The translations under genes and the position numbers were made by a program. Of a DNA stretch of 64,000 nucleotides, positions 50,601-59,814 are shown one piece after another; position 1 is the first letter of the stretch, and each line of letters opens with the position of its first letter. The DNA is from JAAFIP01 sp963775085 (GTDB taxonomy: Bacteria; Pseudomonadota; Gammaproteobacteria; Burkholderiales; Burkholderiaceae_C): contig CAVZHO010000012.1 in the NCBI GenBank assembly GCA_963775085.1, positions 1-64,000 on the forward strand, read 5' to 3'. Below the pieces are notes generated by a model. It ran no database searches, was not told where the DNA came from, and saw only the letters and a program-made list of their open reading frames with translations.

Positions 50601-52043
50601 ATGGAAACCACCCTCCTCCCCGCACACGAACTCTCCCACCTGCTGCATACCAAGGCCTTGTCCTGCCGCGAGCTGATGGCTGCCACGCTGGCGCGCATTG
50701 CACAGGTCAACCCCCAGGTGAACGCCATTGTCAGTCTGCGCGATGCGGACGAGTTACTGAAGCAGGCTGATCGCTACGACACGCTGCTGGCAAACGGCCA
50801 ATCCATGGGTTGGCTGCACGGCATTCCCCAAGCCATCAAAGACCTCTCCCCCACCGCCGGCCTGCGCACCACCCTGGGCAGCCCGCTGCTGGCCGACTTT
50901 GTGCCCAAGGAAGACGGCCTGATGGTGCAGCGCATGAAGGCGGCGGGCGCGATCGTGATTGGCAAAACCAATGTGCCCGAGTTTGGCTTGGGCTCACACA
51001 CTTTTAACCCGGTGTTTGGCCCCAGCCGCAACCCGTACGACCTGAGCAAAACCCCCGGCGGGTCGAGCGGCGGTGCGGCGGTGGCGCTGGCCACCGGCAT
51101 GCTCAGCGTGGCCGATGGCAGCGACTTTATGGGCAGCCTGCGCAACCCCGCCGCCTGGTGCAACATCTTTGGCATGCGCCCCAGTCAGGGCCGCGTGCCC
51201 ATGTGGCCTGCGGCGGATGTATGGACGGCGCAGCTGGGCACCGAGGGGCCGATGGCACGCGATGTGCAAAGCCTGGCCATGCTGCTGCAAACGCAATCCG
51301 GTTTCGACCAACGTGCTCCTCTTTCTATAGCTACAAATGTCCTAACGACAGGGACTATCGCTGGATTTGATAGTAAAAATAAGCGTGTAGCATGGCTGGG
51401 CGACCTGAACAGCTATTTGGCAACCGAACGCGGCATTTTGGACGTGTGCGGCCAAGGTTTAACGCGCCTGGAGCAGATCGGCTGTGCGGTAGAACCCACC
51501 GCCCTGGGTTTTGCGCCAGAGCGCGTGTGGGAGGCCTGGTTGGTGTGGCGCAAAGCCCTGGTCGCGTCGCGCATCGCCCCGTTTTTACTGCAACCCGCCA
51601 ACCGCGACAAGATCAAACCCGAAGCCCTGTGGGAGCACGACAGCGCGCAAAGCCTCACCGGCGCAGAGTTCATGCAGGCCAGCGCTACGCGCAGCAGCTT
51701 TTACCAGCACCTGCTGAGCCTATTTGAAAAATTTGACTATCTGGCCCTGCCCTGCACCCAGGTGTGGCCCTTTGCGGTGCAAGAGCGCTGGCCACAGCAG
51801 ATCGATACTGCCAACGGCACGCGCAGCATGGACACCTACCACCGCTGGATGGAAAGCGTGATCTACGCCACCTTTGCGGGCCTGCCCTGCATCAGCATCC
51901 CGTGCGGCTTCAGCGAGGCGGGCATGCCCATGGGCCTACAAATCATCGGCAAGCCGCAGGACGACCTGGGCGTGTTGCAACTGGCCTATGCGTACGAGCA
52001 GGTGGCGCAAGCGGTACTGAGTGTGCGGCCATCGCCAGCATAG
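50601..52043 (+). CDS. amidase-signature family enzyme (amidase 2) with in-frame repeat
   Basis: A 480-residue amidase. The catalytic Lys (IPQAIKDLSPTAG), KTPGGSSGGAAVALATG and the Ser region (SDFMGSLRNPAAWCN) are intact. The segment SIATNVLTTGTIAG near residue 245, in a region that is normally a loop, is encoded by copy 9 of the repeat. ATG 50601 follows a weak purine-rich site. The shared gap with amidase 1 is only about 77 bases, so both promoters are close together. Confidence 0.9.
   Translation: METTLLPAHELSHLLHTKALSCRELMAATLARIAQVNPQVNAIVSLRDADELLKQADRYDTLLANGQSMGWLHGIPQAIKDLSPTAGLRTTLGSPLLADFVPKEDGLMVQRMKAAGAIVIGKTNVPEFGLGSHTFNPVFGPSRNPYDLSKTPGGSSGGAAVALATGMLSVADGSDFMGSLRNPAAWCNIFGMRPSQGRVPMWPAADVWTAQLGTEGPMARDVQSLAMLLQTQSGFDQRAPLSIATNVLTTGTIAGFDSKNKRVAWLGDLNSYLATERGILDVCGQGLTRLEQIGCAVEPTALGFAPERVWEAWLVWRKALVASRIAPFLLQPANRDKIKPEALWEHDSAQSLTGAEFMQASATRSSFYQHLLSLFEKFDYLALPCTQVWPFAVQERWPQQIDTANGTRSMDTYHRWMESVIYATFAGLPCISIPCGFSEAGMPMGLQIIGKPQDDLGVLQLAYAYEQVAQAVLSVRPSPA
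51326..51368 (+). repeat. dispersed REP-like repeat, copy 9 (inside amidase 2)
   Basis: The sequence tatagctacaaatgtcc, loop, gacagggactatcg, ctggattt lies on the coding strand, in frame. Confidence 0.8.
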
Positions 52044-52090
52044 ACTGCACTATTGACTTGCGTAGTGGCGAGGCTGGCCAGCGCAGGCAA

Positions 52091-53404
52091 CTATGACCGC
52101 CCCATCAACTGCAAAGCCGCCAGCGCCATGATCTTCGCGCTGTCTACCAGCTCCTGGATACCCACATACTCATCCGGCTGGTGCGCCAAATCCAGAATGC
52201 CGGGGCCGTAGGCGATGCAGTCTTGCAGTTTGCCGGTGCGAACGATATGCTTTTGGTCGTAGGTGCCGGGGCTGGAGATGTAGCTGGGCTGGCGGCCTAG
52301 CACGCGGGCGATGGCTCTTGCCGTAGCATCGACCACGGGTGCATCCTTGGGCGTGGCGGTGGGCACAAAGCTCATGATTTCTTTGATATTAAAGTCAAAA
52401 CCCGGGCGGGTACGCTGCAGCTCTTGCAGCATGTCCAAGATTTCACGCTTGACATCGTCCAAATTTTCTTCGGCGATAAAGCGCCGGTCCAGCACCGCGC
52501 GGCAACTGTGCGAGACCACCGGCGCAGGCAAATCCGCGGTGGGCCAACCGCGCGCATCGACCGCGTAGCGCTGCTCCACTTGGCCGCCGTGGAGGCTGTT
52601 GACGTTGAGCGTGCTCACGCGCGCGCCCGGCGGCTCGACCGGCTCCCTGGTTTTGCGCAGTGCCAATTTTGGATTGAGCTGCGTCTCCAGCAGATGGACG
52701 AAGGCGCTCATGTGGTTGATGGCGCTGTCACCTAAAAACGGCATGGAACCGTGGGCGATCCGGCCTTTGGTCTCTACCTCGGCCCAGTACACGCCCCGGT
52801 GGCCCAGGCAGATGCGGTCTACGCCCAGCGGCTCGGGGATGATCACGTGGTGCACGCGCGGCTTGCTGAAGTAACCGCGCTCGGCCAGATAGCCCACACC
52901 GCTGAAGCCGCCCGACTCTTCGTCCACCGTACCGCTGATCTCCAGCACACCGGGCAGTGGCAGGCCGCTCTCAATCAACGACTCGCAGGCAATCACGCTG
53001 CTGGCGAGACCCCCTTTCATGTCGCAGCTGCCACGGCCATAGATTTTGCCGTCGGAAACAGTGGCGGCAAAGGGATCAAAGGTCCAGCCGCTGCCCGCCT
53101 CCACCACGTCGATGTGGGAGTTGAAATGCACGCAGTCGCCTTGGGCTGCGCCGCCTGTGGCACCTTCATAACGTGCCACTACATTGGTGCGGGGATATTT
53201 GTCGCTGTCGCCCGGCCCACCGGAGGCACGCACGTACTCCACCGTAAAGCCGCGCTTGGCCAGTCGTTCACCCAAAAAGCGTGCGCAGGCCTCGTAGGCA
53301 TCGCCCGGCGGGTTGATGGTGGGAATGCGCACCAGGCCTTGCGTGAGGGCAGTGACCTCGGCACGTTTGGCTTCGATGCGTTGCAGTAGGCGGTCTGTAT
53401 CCAT
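52091..53404 (-). CDS. ArgE/DapE-family deacylase (M20)
   Basis: A 437-residue M20 enzyme. The metal motifs NSHIDVVEAG, GRGSCDMKGG, GTVDEESGG (catalytic Glu) and the late EYVGIQEL are present. It hydrolyses an N-acyl or N-succinyl amino-acid amide; ArgE and DapE themselves are not distinguishable here. The amidase/M20/DUF2817 concentration in this region suggests amide scavenging. It stands alone, convergent with amidase 2. Confidence 0.9.
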   Translation of the reverse strand: MDTDRLLQRIEAKRAEVTALTQGLVRIPTINPPGDAYEACARFLGERLAKRGFTVEYVRASGGPGDSDKYPRTNVVARYEGATGGAAQGDCVHFNSHIDVVEAGSGWTFDPFAATVSDGKIYGRGSCDMKGGLASSVIACESLIESGLPLPGVLEISGTVDEESGGFSGVGYLAERGYFSKPRVHHVIIPEPLGVDRICLGHRGVYWAEVETKGRIAHGSMPFLGDSAINHMSAFVHLLETQLNPKLALRKTREPVEPPGARVSTLNVNSLHGGQVEQRYAVDARGWPTADLPAPVVSHSCRAVLDRRFIAEENLDDVKREILDMLQELQRTRPGFDFNIKEIMSFVPTATPKDAPVVDATARAIARVLGRQPSYISSPGTYDQKHIVRTGKLQDCIAYGPGILDLAHQPDEYVGIQELVDSAKIMALAALQLMGRS

Positions 53405-53442
53405 GCTGCATTGTCACCCAATGCGGCGAGCTACGGGGCGAA

Positions 53443-54597
53443 TCAGTTCTGCCGCCAAGGCAGTCCCAGCTTGCGCCAGCCGCCTACATTGCCGCGGTGG
53501 GCGTCGCCATCCGGGTCGCCTTCAAAACCCTCCAGGATGTTGTAGGCCTCAAAGCCCAGCGCCTGCGCGCGCTGGGCGGCGGGCACGGAGCGCAGGCCCG
53601 AGCGGCAAAGCAGCACCACTTTGGCGCCTGCGGGTACGGCGGCTTTGAGTTGGGCATCAAACTCGGGGTTGATGGCCATGCCGGGCCAGATTTTGAATTC
53701 AATGCCGGGTACGTCGGGGATAAAACCCACCCAGGCGCGCTCGGCGTTGCTGCGGATGTCGACCAAATAGGCTTCACCATTTTTCCACCAGCGGTGGGCC
53801 AACTGGGGTGACACGTCGCCGCTGTAGCCGGCGGAGGGGTCCACCAAGCGGGGCGCGTCATCGGCGGCGCCGGCGTCGTGGCGCAGCCCCAGGGTGAGGT
53901 TGGCGGGCACGGCTTCGTCGATGCGTTTGGGTTTGGGCAGGTTCAGGTTGTTCATCAGTTGTACAAATTGGGCTTGGGTACGCAAGCGGGGCGGTGGTTG
54001 GCTCAGGTCGAAAATGCGCGCGTTGTGCTGCTTCTCGTCGCCGATGCTGCTGTGGCTGCGGCCTTGGTAGTCGTGGGCTGGCCACACGGTGGTGCTGTCG
54101 GGCAAGGCAAACAGGACGCGGGTAATGCTGTCGTACAAAGCGTCGGCACTGCCAGACTGAAAATCGGTGCGGCCACAGCCACCAATCAGCAGCGTGTCGC
54201 CGGTAAATACATGGCTTTCAGAACCGTGCTGCCATAGAAAACTCATACTGCCGGCCGTGTGCCCGGGTGTGTGCAGGGCCTTGAGCGACTGGCGGCCAAA
54301 GCGCAGCACATCGCCGTCTTGCAGCTGAATGGCCGAGGGCATGATGCCGCAACCTGCGGGCGTAGCCGCTTGCGCGCCGGTGTGCTCTATCAAACCGCCA
54401 GCGCTGGTAATGTGGTCGGCGTGGGCGTGGGTTTCCGCGATGGTGCGCAGTTGCAAACCGTATTGGCGCAGCGTGGCCAAGTCGCGCTGCATTTGCGTGT
54501 CCACCGGGTCGATGATGATGGCCTCGCGGGTGGCTTCGTCAAACAGCACGTAGGTGTAGGTGCTGGACGCGGGGTCAAAAAGTTGAATGGGGTTCAT
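53443..54597 (-). CDS. persulfide dioxygenase-rhodanese fusion
   Basis: A 384-residue fusion. The ETHE1-like MBL domain has ETHAHADHITSAG, TPGHTAGSMSF, FTGDTLLIGGCGRTDFQ and WPAHDYQG, matching the Fe(II) persulfide dioxygenases. After a linker, a C-terminal rhodanese domain carries the active site LLCRSGLRS with Cys near residue 340. It oxidises glutathione persulfide to sulfite and can move sulfane sulfur to thiosulfate. It lies 12 bases after the CsoR-family gene on the same strand, so both are one operon. ATG 54597 follows the aaggaatt site. Confidence 0.93.
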   Translation of the reverse strand: MNPIQLFDPASSTYTYVLFDEATREAIIIDPVDTQMQRDLATLRQYGLQLRTIAETHAHADHITSAGGLIEHTGAQAATPAGCGIMPSAIQLQDGDVLRFGRQSLKALHTPGHTAGSMSFLWQHGSESHVFTGDTLLIGGCGRTDFQSGSADALYDSITRVLFALPDSTTVWPAHDYQGRSHSSIGDEKQHNARIFDLSQPPPRLRTQAQFVQLMNNLNLPKPKRIDEAVPANLTLGLRHDAGAADDAPRLVDPSAGYSGDVSPQLAHRWWKNGEAYLVDIRSNAERAWVGFIPDVPGIEFKIWPGMAINPEFDAQLKAAVPAGAKVVLLCRSGLRSVPAAQRAQALGFEAYNILEGFEGDPDGDAHRGNVGGWRKLGLPWRQN

Positions 54598-54609
54598 GGG
54601 CAATTCCTT

Positions 54610-54855
54610 TTAGGCAAACTTGGCCAGCATGTCGGCCACATGGTCAGCGGGCAGATCACCTTGCTCGATCATGCAAGCCACCATGGTGAAGAAGGCTTTG
54701 TCGAGTGCTTTGCGTGCGGCAGACAACTGCTGCGCAATCTTTTGACAATCCTCTTCGTCTTCAATCTGGCGCTGTAGACCGCGTAATTGTCCCTCCACGC
54801 GCGCCAAGCGCATGCAAATGGCCTTTTTTTTGGCACTGTCTTTGAGTTTTGTCAT
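54610..54855 (-). CDS. CsoR/CstR-family (DUF156) repressor
   Basis: An 81-residue helical repressor. The DUF156 core RLARVEGQLRGLQRQIEDEEDC is followed by Cys at residue 61. The His expected for a copper or formaldehyde ligand at the equivalent of position 61 is missing, which fits a sulfur-sensing (persulfide) rather than metal-sensing member. It precedes persulfide dioxygenase and is divergent from two YeeE/YedE genes. The frame extends to TTG 54867; ATG 54855 is preferred. Confidence 0.88.
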   Translation of the reverse strand: MTKLKDSAKKKAICMRLARVEGQLRGLQRQIEDEEDCQKIAQQLSAARKALDKAFFTMVACMIEQGDLPADHVADMLAKFA

Positions 54856-54872
54856 GTCATATGTCAACTATA

Positions 54873-54890
54873 TATACTCCCTAGAGTATA
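54873..54890 (+). promoter_or_regulatory. operator TATACTC-CCTA-GAGTATA between the divergent sulfur genes
   Basis: A perfect 7-bp inverted repeat with a 4-base GC-poor centre, located between the repressor and pmpA-like genes. Likely the repressor's own site, controlling both directions. Confidence 0.7.
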
Positions 54891-54939
54891 CTACGGAGCT
54901 ATTATTTTAAACACTATCTTCCTCAAGAAGGGCGCATTT

Positions 54940-55398
54940 ATGAATCTCGCAACGCTTTTGCCGCATCCGTTTTTACAAGCGGGCGTGGGCGGCATTTTGA
55001 TCGGCCTGGCCAGTTGGCTGCTATTGGCCTCGCTGGGGCGTGTAGCAGGCATCAGCGGCATTGCCGCGGGCGCGCTGATACCTACCCAGGGTGCAATGGC
55101 CGGCGAACGCGCATGGCGTTGGGCCTTTGTGGCGGGTTTGGTGCTGGTAGGCGCAGCGGCCGCAGCCCTGCTGAACACGCCGACGGTCGCTACCCGGCCA
55201 TTGCCCCTGCTGGCGGTAGCGGGCTTGCTGGTGGGCTTTGGCACGGTAGTGGGCTCGGGCTGCACCAGCGGGCACGGTGTGTGCGGCTTGGCGCGGCGCT
55301 CGGGGCGCTCGCTAGTGGCTACCGTGGTGTTTATGGGCATGGGCGCAGCTACGGTATTTGTAGCTTCTTATGCCCGCATTGTGATGGCTGGAGCCTGA
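54940..55398 (+). CDS. YeeE/YedE-family sulfur transporter (PmpA-like)
   Basis: A 152-residue inner-membrane protein with four to five hydrophobic segments. The signature GCTSGHGVCGLARRSGRS near residue 105 contains the Cys that handles sulfur in TsuA-like proteins. It probably moves thiosulfate or persulfide sulfur and is made with the next gene (one base gap). The upstream in-frame codons overlap the repressor gene, so ATG 54940 is used. Confidence 0.92.
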   Translation: MNLATLLPHPFLQAGVGGILIGLASWLLLASLGRVAGISGIAAGALIPTQGAMAGERAWRWAFVAGLVLVGAAAAALLNTPTVATRPLPLLAVAGLLVGFGTVVGSGCTSGHGVCGLARRSGRSLVATVVFMGMGAATVFVASYARIVMAGA

Positions 55399-55399
55399 T

Positions 55400-55840
55400 A
55401 TGGTTAAGAAACTATTCTTTGCACTGTTGTCAGGCGCCTTGTTTGCGGTCGGCTTGGTTGTCTCAGGCATGACACAGCCACCCAAGGTGATTGGCTTTCT
55501 GAATGTGGGCGGCATATTCGCACCCGCGCGCTTTGGCGCATGGGACGCCAGCCTGGCCTTTGTCATGGGTGGTGCCCTGCTGGTCACCTTGGTCGCGTTT
55601 GCCGTCACCCCGCGTGCAGGGCGCAAGCCTTGGGCGGCACCCAAATTTGAGTTGCCCACCCGCAAAAACATTGACGGCAAACTGGTGATCGGCGCAGCAC
55701 TGTTTGGCATTGGCTGGGGTTTGGTTGGCTACTGCCCCGGGCCCGCGTTGGCGTCGTTACTCTACGGCGGCGTAGATGTAGCGGTTTTTGTAGCAGCACT
55801 GGCCCTCGGTATGTGGGCTGCGCGGCGGTTAGTCAAATAA
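55400..55840 (+). CDS. YeeE/YedE-family sulfur transporter, second subunit (PmpB-like)
   Basis: A 146-residue membrane protein with the family motifs LVVSGMTQPPKVIGFLN and GWGLVGYCPGPALASL, including Cys in YCPGP. It pairs with the preceding gene as split halves of one YeeE/YedE protein. The gene overlaps none but starts one base after the previous stop. Confidence 0.92.
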   Translation: MVKKLFFALLSGALFAVGLVVSGMTQPPKVIGFLNVGGIFAPARFGAWDASLAFVMGGALLVTLVAFAVTPRAGRKPWAAPKFELPTRKNIDGKLVIGAALFGIGWGLVGYCPGPALASLLYGGVDVAVFVAALALGMWAARRLVK

Positions 55841-55850
55841 AGCAGGCATT

Positions 55851-56282
55851 ATGAAGAGTACCCTCACCGACTGGTTTGCCAGCCTGCACAACCGGCCGGG
55901 TGGCGATATATTAGCCGTGCAAACCATGCGCAACGCACTGATGGCGGCCAGCGTGCTGGCCTCGGCCGCGCTGGTGGGGCTGATGGGGGTGCTGGCCACG
56001 GCGCATTTGCATGCGCGCTGGAGCAGCGCCAGCGCGGCCACGCTGCTGGTGGTAAGTGCCACATGCTCGCTGCGCGCGCTGTGGACGCTGTCTGCCGCTG
56101 GCTTTGACTTAGGCTTGGGCACCAACTCCACGGCTGGCAGCACGCCCGACAAGCCCATCCCAACGGCATCTGGCCGCTTGGTGCAGGAGCTGACCACCGC
56201 GTTGCGCGCCATCCGCTGGTCAGGGGTTTTATTGATCCTGGCGCTGGCAGCAGCGGGCGCCAGTGTGTGGGTGCCCAAATAG
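55851..56282 (+). CDS. DUF599-like membrane protein
   Basis: A 143-residue protein with hydrophobic segments at about residues 31-55, 62-82 and 122-140. The segment VQTMRNALMAASVLASAALVGLMG resembles DUF599. It is short for that family, so may be a variant. It follows pmpB by ten bases and is probably the last gene of the sulfur transporter operon, though its role there is unknown. Confidence 0.7.
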   Translation: MKSTLTDWFASLHNRPGGDILAVQTMRNALMAASVLASAALVGLMGVLATAHLHARWSSASAATLLVVSATCSLRALWTLSAAGFDLGLGTNSTAGSTPDKPIPTASGRLVQELTTALRAIRWSGVLLILALAAAGASVWVPK

Positions 56283-56321
56283 TTGACGCGGCGCTGACAG
56301 CAAAAATCGTGGAAAATGCGC

Positions 56322-56347
56322 AATTGACGTTTACGTAAACGTCAATT
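56322..56347 (+). promoter_or_regulatory. 26-bp perfect palindrome upstream of icmF, LiuR-like
   Basis: Left half AATTGACGTTTAC and its exact complement, ending 16 bases before the ATG. The TTGACGT/ACGTCAA core resembles operators of LiuR-type MerR regulators of branched-chain amino-acid catabolism. From memory; to be checked by motif search. Confidence 0.8.
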
Positions 56348-56362
56348 AGCGGAGCCACCCCC

Positions 56363-59300
56363 ATGACCGATTTGTCGAACGACTACAAAGCCCTCGCCGA
56401 GTACCGCCCTGCGCACAAAGTGCGCTTCGTTACCGCTGCCAGTCTGTTTGACGGGCACGACGCGGCCATCAACATCATGCGCCGCATCTTGATGAGCATG
56501 GGCGTGGAGGTAATTCACCTGGGGCACAACCGCAGCGTGGATGATGTGGTGACGGCCGCGCTGCAAGAAGATGTGCAGGGCATTGCGGTGTCCAGCTACC
56601 AGGGCGGGCATGTGGAGTACTTTAAATACATGACCGCGCTTTTGAAAGAACGCGGCGGCGAACATATCAAGGTATTTGGCGGCGGCGGTGGGGTGATCAT
56701 TCCGGAAGAAATCCGGGACCTGGCCGAGCACGGCGTGCGTATTTTCAGCCCCGAGGACGGGCAACGCATGGGCCTGGCGGGCATGATTGGTGAGATGGTA
56801 ATGAGCTGCGACAGCGACTTATCCGTGCATGCGCCGACCGACATCAAGGCCATCCAGGGCCATAGCGAGATGGCCTGGCGCAAGCTGGCGCAGCTCATCA
56901 CTGGCATTGAGACTTCCAAAGGAAAAACACCTCTAGCCCAGCAAATACAGGCGCAAGCAGCTAGTAAATCGATAGCAATTCCCGTGGTGGGCATTACTGG
57001 CACGGGTGGTGCAGGCAAGTCGTCACTGACCGACGAGCTGATTCGCCGCCTGCGGCTTGGACCAAAACGACAGCCTGCGCATTGCGCTGATCTCCATCGA
57101 CCCATCGCGCCGCAAGTCGGGTGGCGCGCTGTTGGGCGACCGTATCCGCATGAACGCCATCAGCCCGTGGAATAGCGGCGCCAAGGTATTCATGCGCAGC
57201 CTGGCCACCCGCGAATTTGGCAGCGAGATCAGCCAGGCCCTGCCCGATGTGATAGCCGCCTGCAAGTGCGCGGGCTTTGACTTGATCATCGTCGAGACCA
57301 GCGGCATCGGCCAGGGCGACGCGGCCATCGTGCCGCATGTGAACTTGCCCATGTATGTGATGACGCCAGAGTTCGGCGCTGCCAGCCAGCTGGAAAAAAT
57401 TGACATGCTGGACTTTGCCGAGTTTGTCGCCATCAACAAATTTGACCGCAAAGGCTCGCACGACGCACTGCGCGACGTGAGTAAACAGGTGCAGCGCAAC
57501 CAGGAAGCCTGGACCAAGCGCATGGAAGACATGCCGGTGTTCGGCACCATGGCCGCGCGCTTTAACGACGACGGCGTGACCGCGCTGTACCAGGCGATGA
57601 AGCCGCGCCTGGCTGCGTTGGGCTTGCCGATGAAAGACGGCTCGCTGCCAGTGGTTAAAACCCGCAACAGCACCAACCAAACCCCCATCATCCCCGCCGC
57701 CCGCACCCGCTACCTGAGCGAAATTGCCGACACCGTGCGCGCCTACAAACGCAAGGCGCGCGAGCAGGCCACGCTGGCACGCGAGATCCAGCAACTGCAA
57801 GCCGCAGCGCGCATGCTGAAAATCGGAAAACCCGACCGAGCGCCCGCTGCCGAGGCCGCGCTAGACCTGGCCGCCCACCGCAAAGCCGCGCAAGACCCCG
57901 GCGCACGCAAGCTCTTGCAGCAGTGGCCCGACATGCAAGCCGCCTACGCAGGCGACGAGTATGTGGTGAAAATCCGCGACAAAGAAATTCGCACGGCTTT
58001 AACAAGTACCAGCTTGAGCGGCACCAAAATCCGCAAAGTCGCCCTGCCCCAGTATGAAGACCACGGCGAAATCTTGAAGTGGCTGATGCTGGACAACGTG
58101 CCCGGCAGCTTCCCCTATACCGCAGGCACCTTCGCCTTCAAACGCGAAGGAGAAGACCCCACGCGCATGTTTGCCGGTGAAGGCGATGCCTTTCGCACCA
58201 ACCGCCGCTTCAAAATGGTGAGTGAAGGCCTGCCAGCCAAGCGACTTTCTACGGCATTTGATAGTGTGACTCTGTACGGTGCCGACCCCGCCACCCGCCC
58301 CGACATCTACGGCAAGGTAGGCAACAGCGGTGTCAGCATCGCCACGCTGGAAGACATGAAGGTGCTGTACAGCGGCTTTGATTTGACCAACCCGTCCACC
58401 AGTGTCAGCATGACCATCAACGGCCCCGCGCCGACGATTCTGGCCATGTTCATGAACACCGCCATCGACCAGAACCTGGACAAGTTCCAGCTGGACAATA
58501 AGCGCGAACCCACCGACACCGAAGCCGCCAAGATCAAAGAATGGGTGCAAGAGAACGTGCGCGGCACCGTCCAGGCCGACATTTTGAAAGAAGACCAAGG
58601 GCAGAACACCTGCATCTTTTCTACAGAGTTTTCATTGAAAGTGATGGGCGACATTGCCGAATATTTTGTGCACCACAAGGTGCGCAACTTCTACAGCGTG
58701 TCCATCAGCGGCTACCACATTGCCGAGGCCGGGGCCAATCCTTTATCGCAACTCGCGTTGACGCTGTCCAACGGTTTTACCTTTGTAGAAGCGTACCTGT
58801 CGCGCGGCATGCACATCGACGACTTTGCGCCCAACCTGAGCTTCTTTTTCAGCAACGGCATGGACCCCGAATACACAGTGCTAGGCCGCGTAGCCCGCCG
58901 CATCTGGGCCACCACGATGCGCGACAAGTACGGTGCCAATGAACGCAGCCAGAAGCTCAAATACCACGTCCAAACCAGCGGCCGCAGCCTGCATGCGCAA
59001 GAGATCCAGTTCAACGACATTCGTACCACCCTGCAAGCACTGATCGCCATCTACGACAACTGCAACAGCCTGCACACCAACGCGTTTGACGAAGCCATCA
59101 CCACGCCCACAGAAGACAGCGTGCGCCGCGCCATGGCCATCCAGATGATCATCAACCGCGAATGGGGCTTGGCGAAAAATGAAAACCCCTCGCAGGGCTC
59201 ATTCATCATCGAAGAGCTGACAGAGCTGGTAGAAGAGGCCGTACTAGACGAGTTTGAACGGATATCAGAACGCGGCGGCGTACTAGGCGCCATGGAAACC

Positions 59301-59660
59301 GGCTACCAACGCGGCCGCATCCAGGACGAGAGCATGCACTACGAAATGCTCAAACACACCGGCGAGCTGCCCATCATCGGCGTCAACACCTTCCGAAACC
59401 CCAAGGGCGATGTGGTGCAAGACAAGCTGGAACTGGCGCGCAGCACGGAGGAGGAAAAGCAATCGCAGCTCAAGCGATTAAATGACTTCCACACCCTGCA
59501 CGCCGCCGAATCCCCCGCCATGCTCAAACGCCTGCAACAAGCCGTGATTGCCAACGCCAACGTCTTCGACGTGCTGATGGACGCCGTGCGCGTGTGCTCA
59601 CTCGGGCAGATAACCAATGCGCTGTTTGAGGTGGGTGGGCAGTACCGGCGCAATATGTGA
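56363..59660 (+). pseudogene. icmF: fused isobutyryl-CoA mutase (IcmF), one-base frameshift
   Basis: Two frames give one IcmF of 1098 residues, the family length. The B12-binding domain (DGHDAAINIMRR near residue 30), the G-protein chaperone domain (GITGTGGAGKSSLTDEL near residue 210), and the large mutase domain run in the usual order. The break is at 57059-57060, where one extra G separates RRLRL from DQNDSLRIALISID. It interconverts isobutyryl- and n-butyryl-CoA with coenzyme B12. The segment TPLAQQIQAQAASKS in the linker before the P-loop is encoded by copy 10 of the repeat. All catalytic parts are intact, so a sequencing indel is likely. Confidence 0.88.
56923..56968 (-). repeat. dispersed REP-like repeat, copy 10 (inside icmF)
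   Basis: Minus-strand copy: tttactagctgcttgcgcc, loop, gggctagaggtgttttt. In frame with the gene and encoding PLAQQIQAQAAS in the linker. Confidence 0.75.
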
Positions 59661-59769
59661 GCCCTCACCCCACGATGGTGAAACCTCGCAATCGACGTGC
59701 TCGATAGTCGTGCAAAATCCCATTTGACGCAAAAAACTGGATTTCGAACAACGCAATACACTGCATAAA

Positions 59770-59811
59770 GAAAAACGTGATAAACTTGCGGAAGCATAAC
59801 GCGAAAAACGT
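59770..59811 (+). promoter_or_regulatory. direct repeat GAAAAACGT before the Fic gene
   Basis: GAAAAACGT occurs at 59770-59778 and 59803-59811, three helical turns apart, the second ending four bases before the ATG. Possibly an autoregulatory site of the AbiEi-like domain. Confidence 0.4.
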
Positions 59812-59814
59812 TAA

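Noticed and set aside
57059..57060. Programmed +1 frameshifting in icmF
   Set aside because: No slippery heptamer or stem-loop is seen, and IcmF is not known to use it; a simple one-base insertion explains it.
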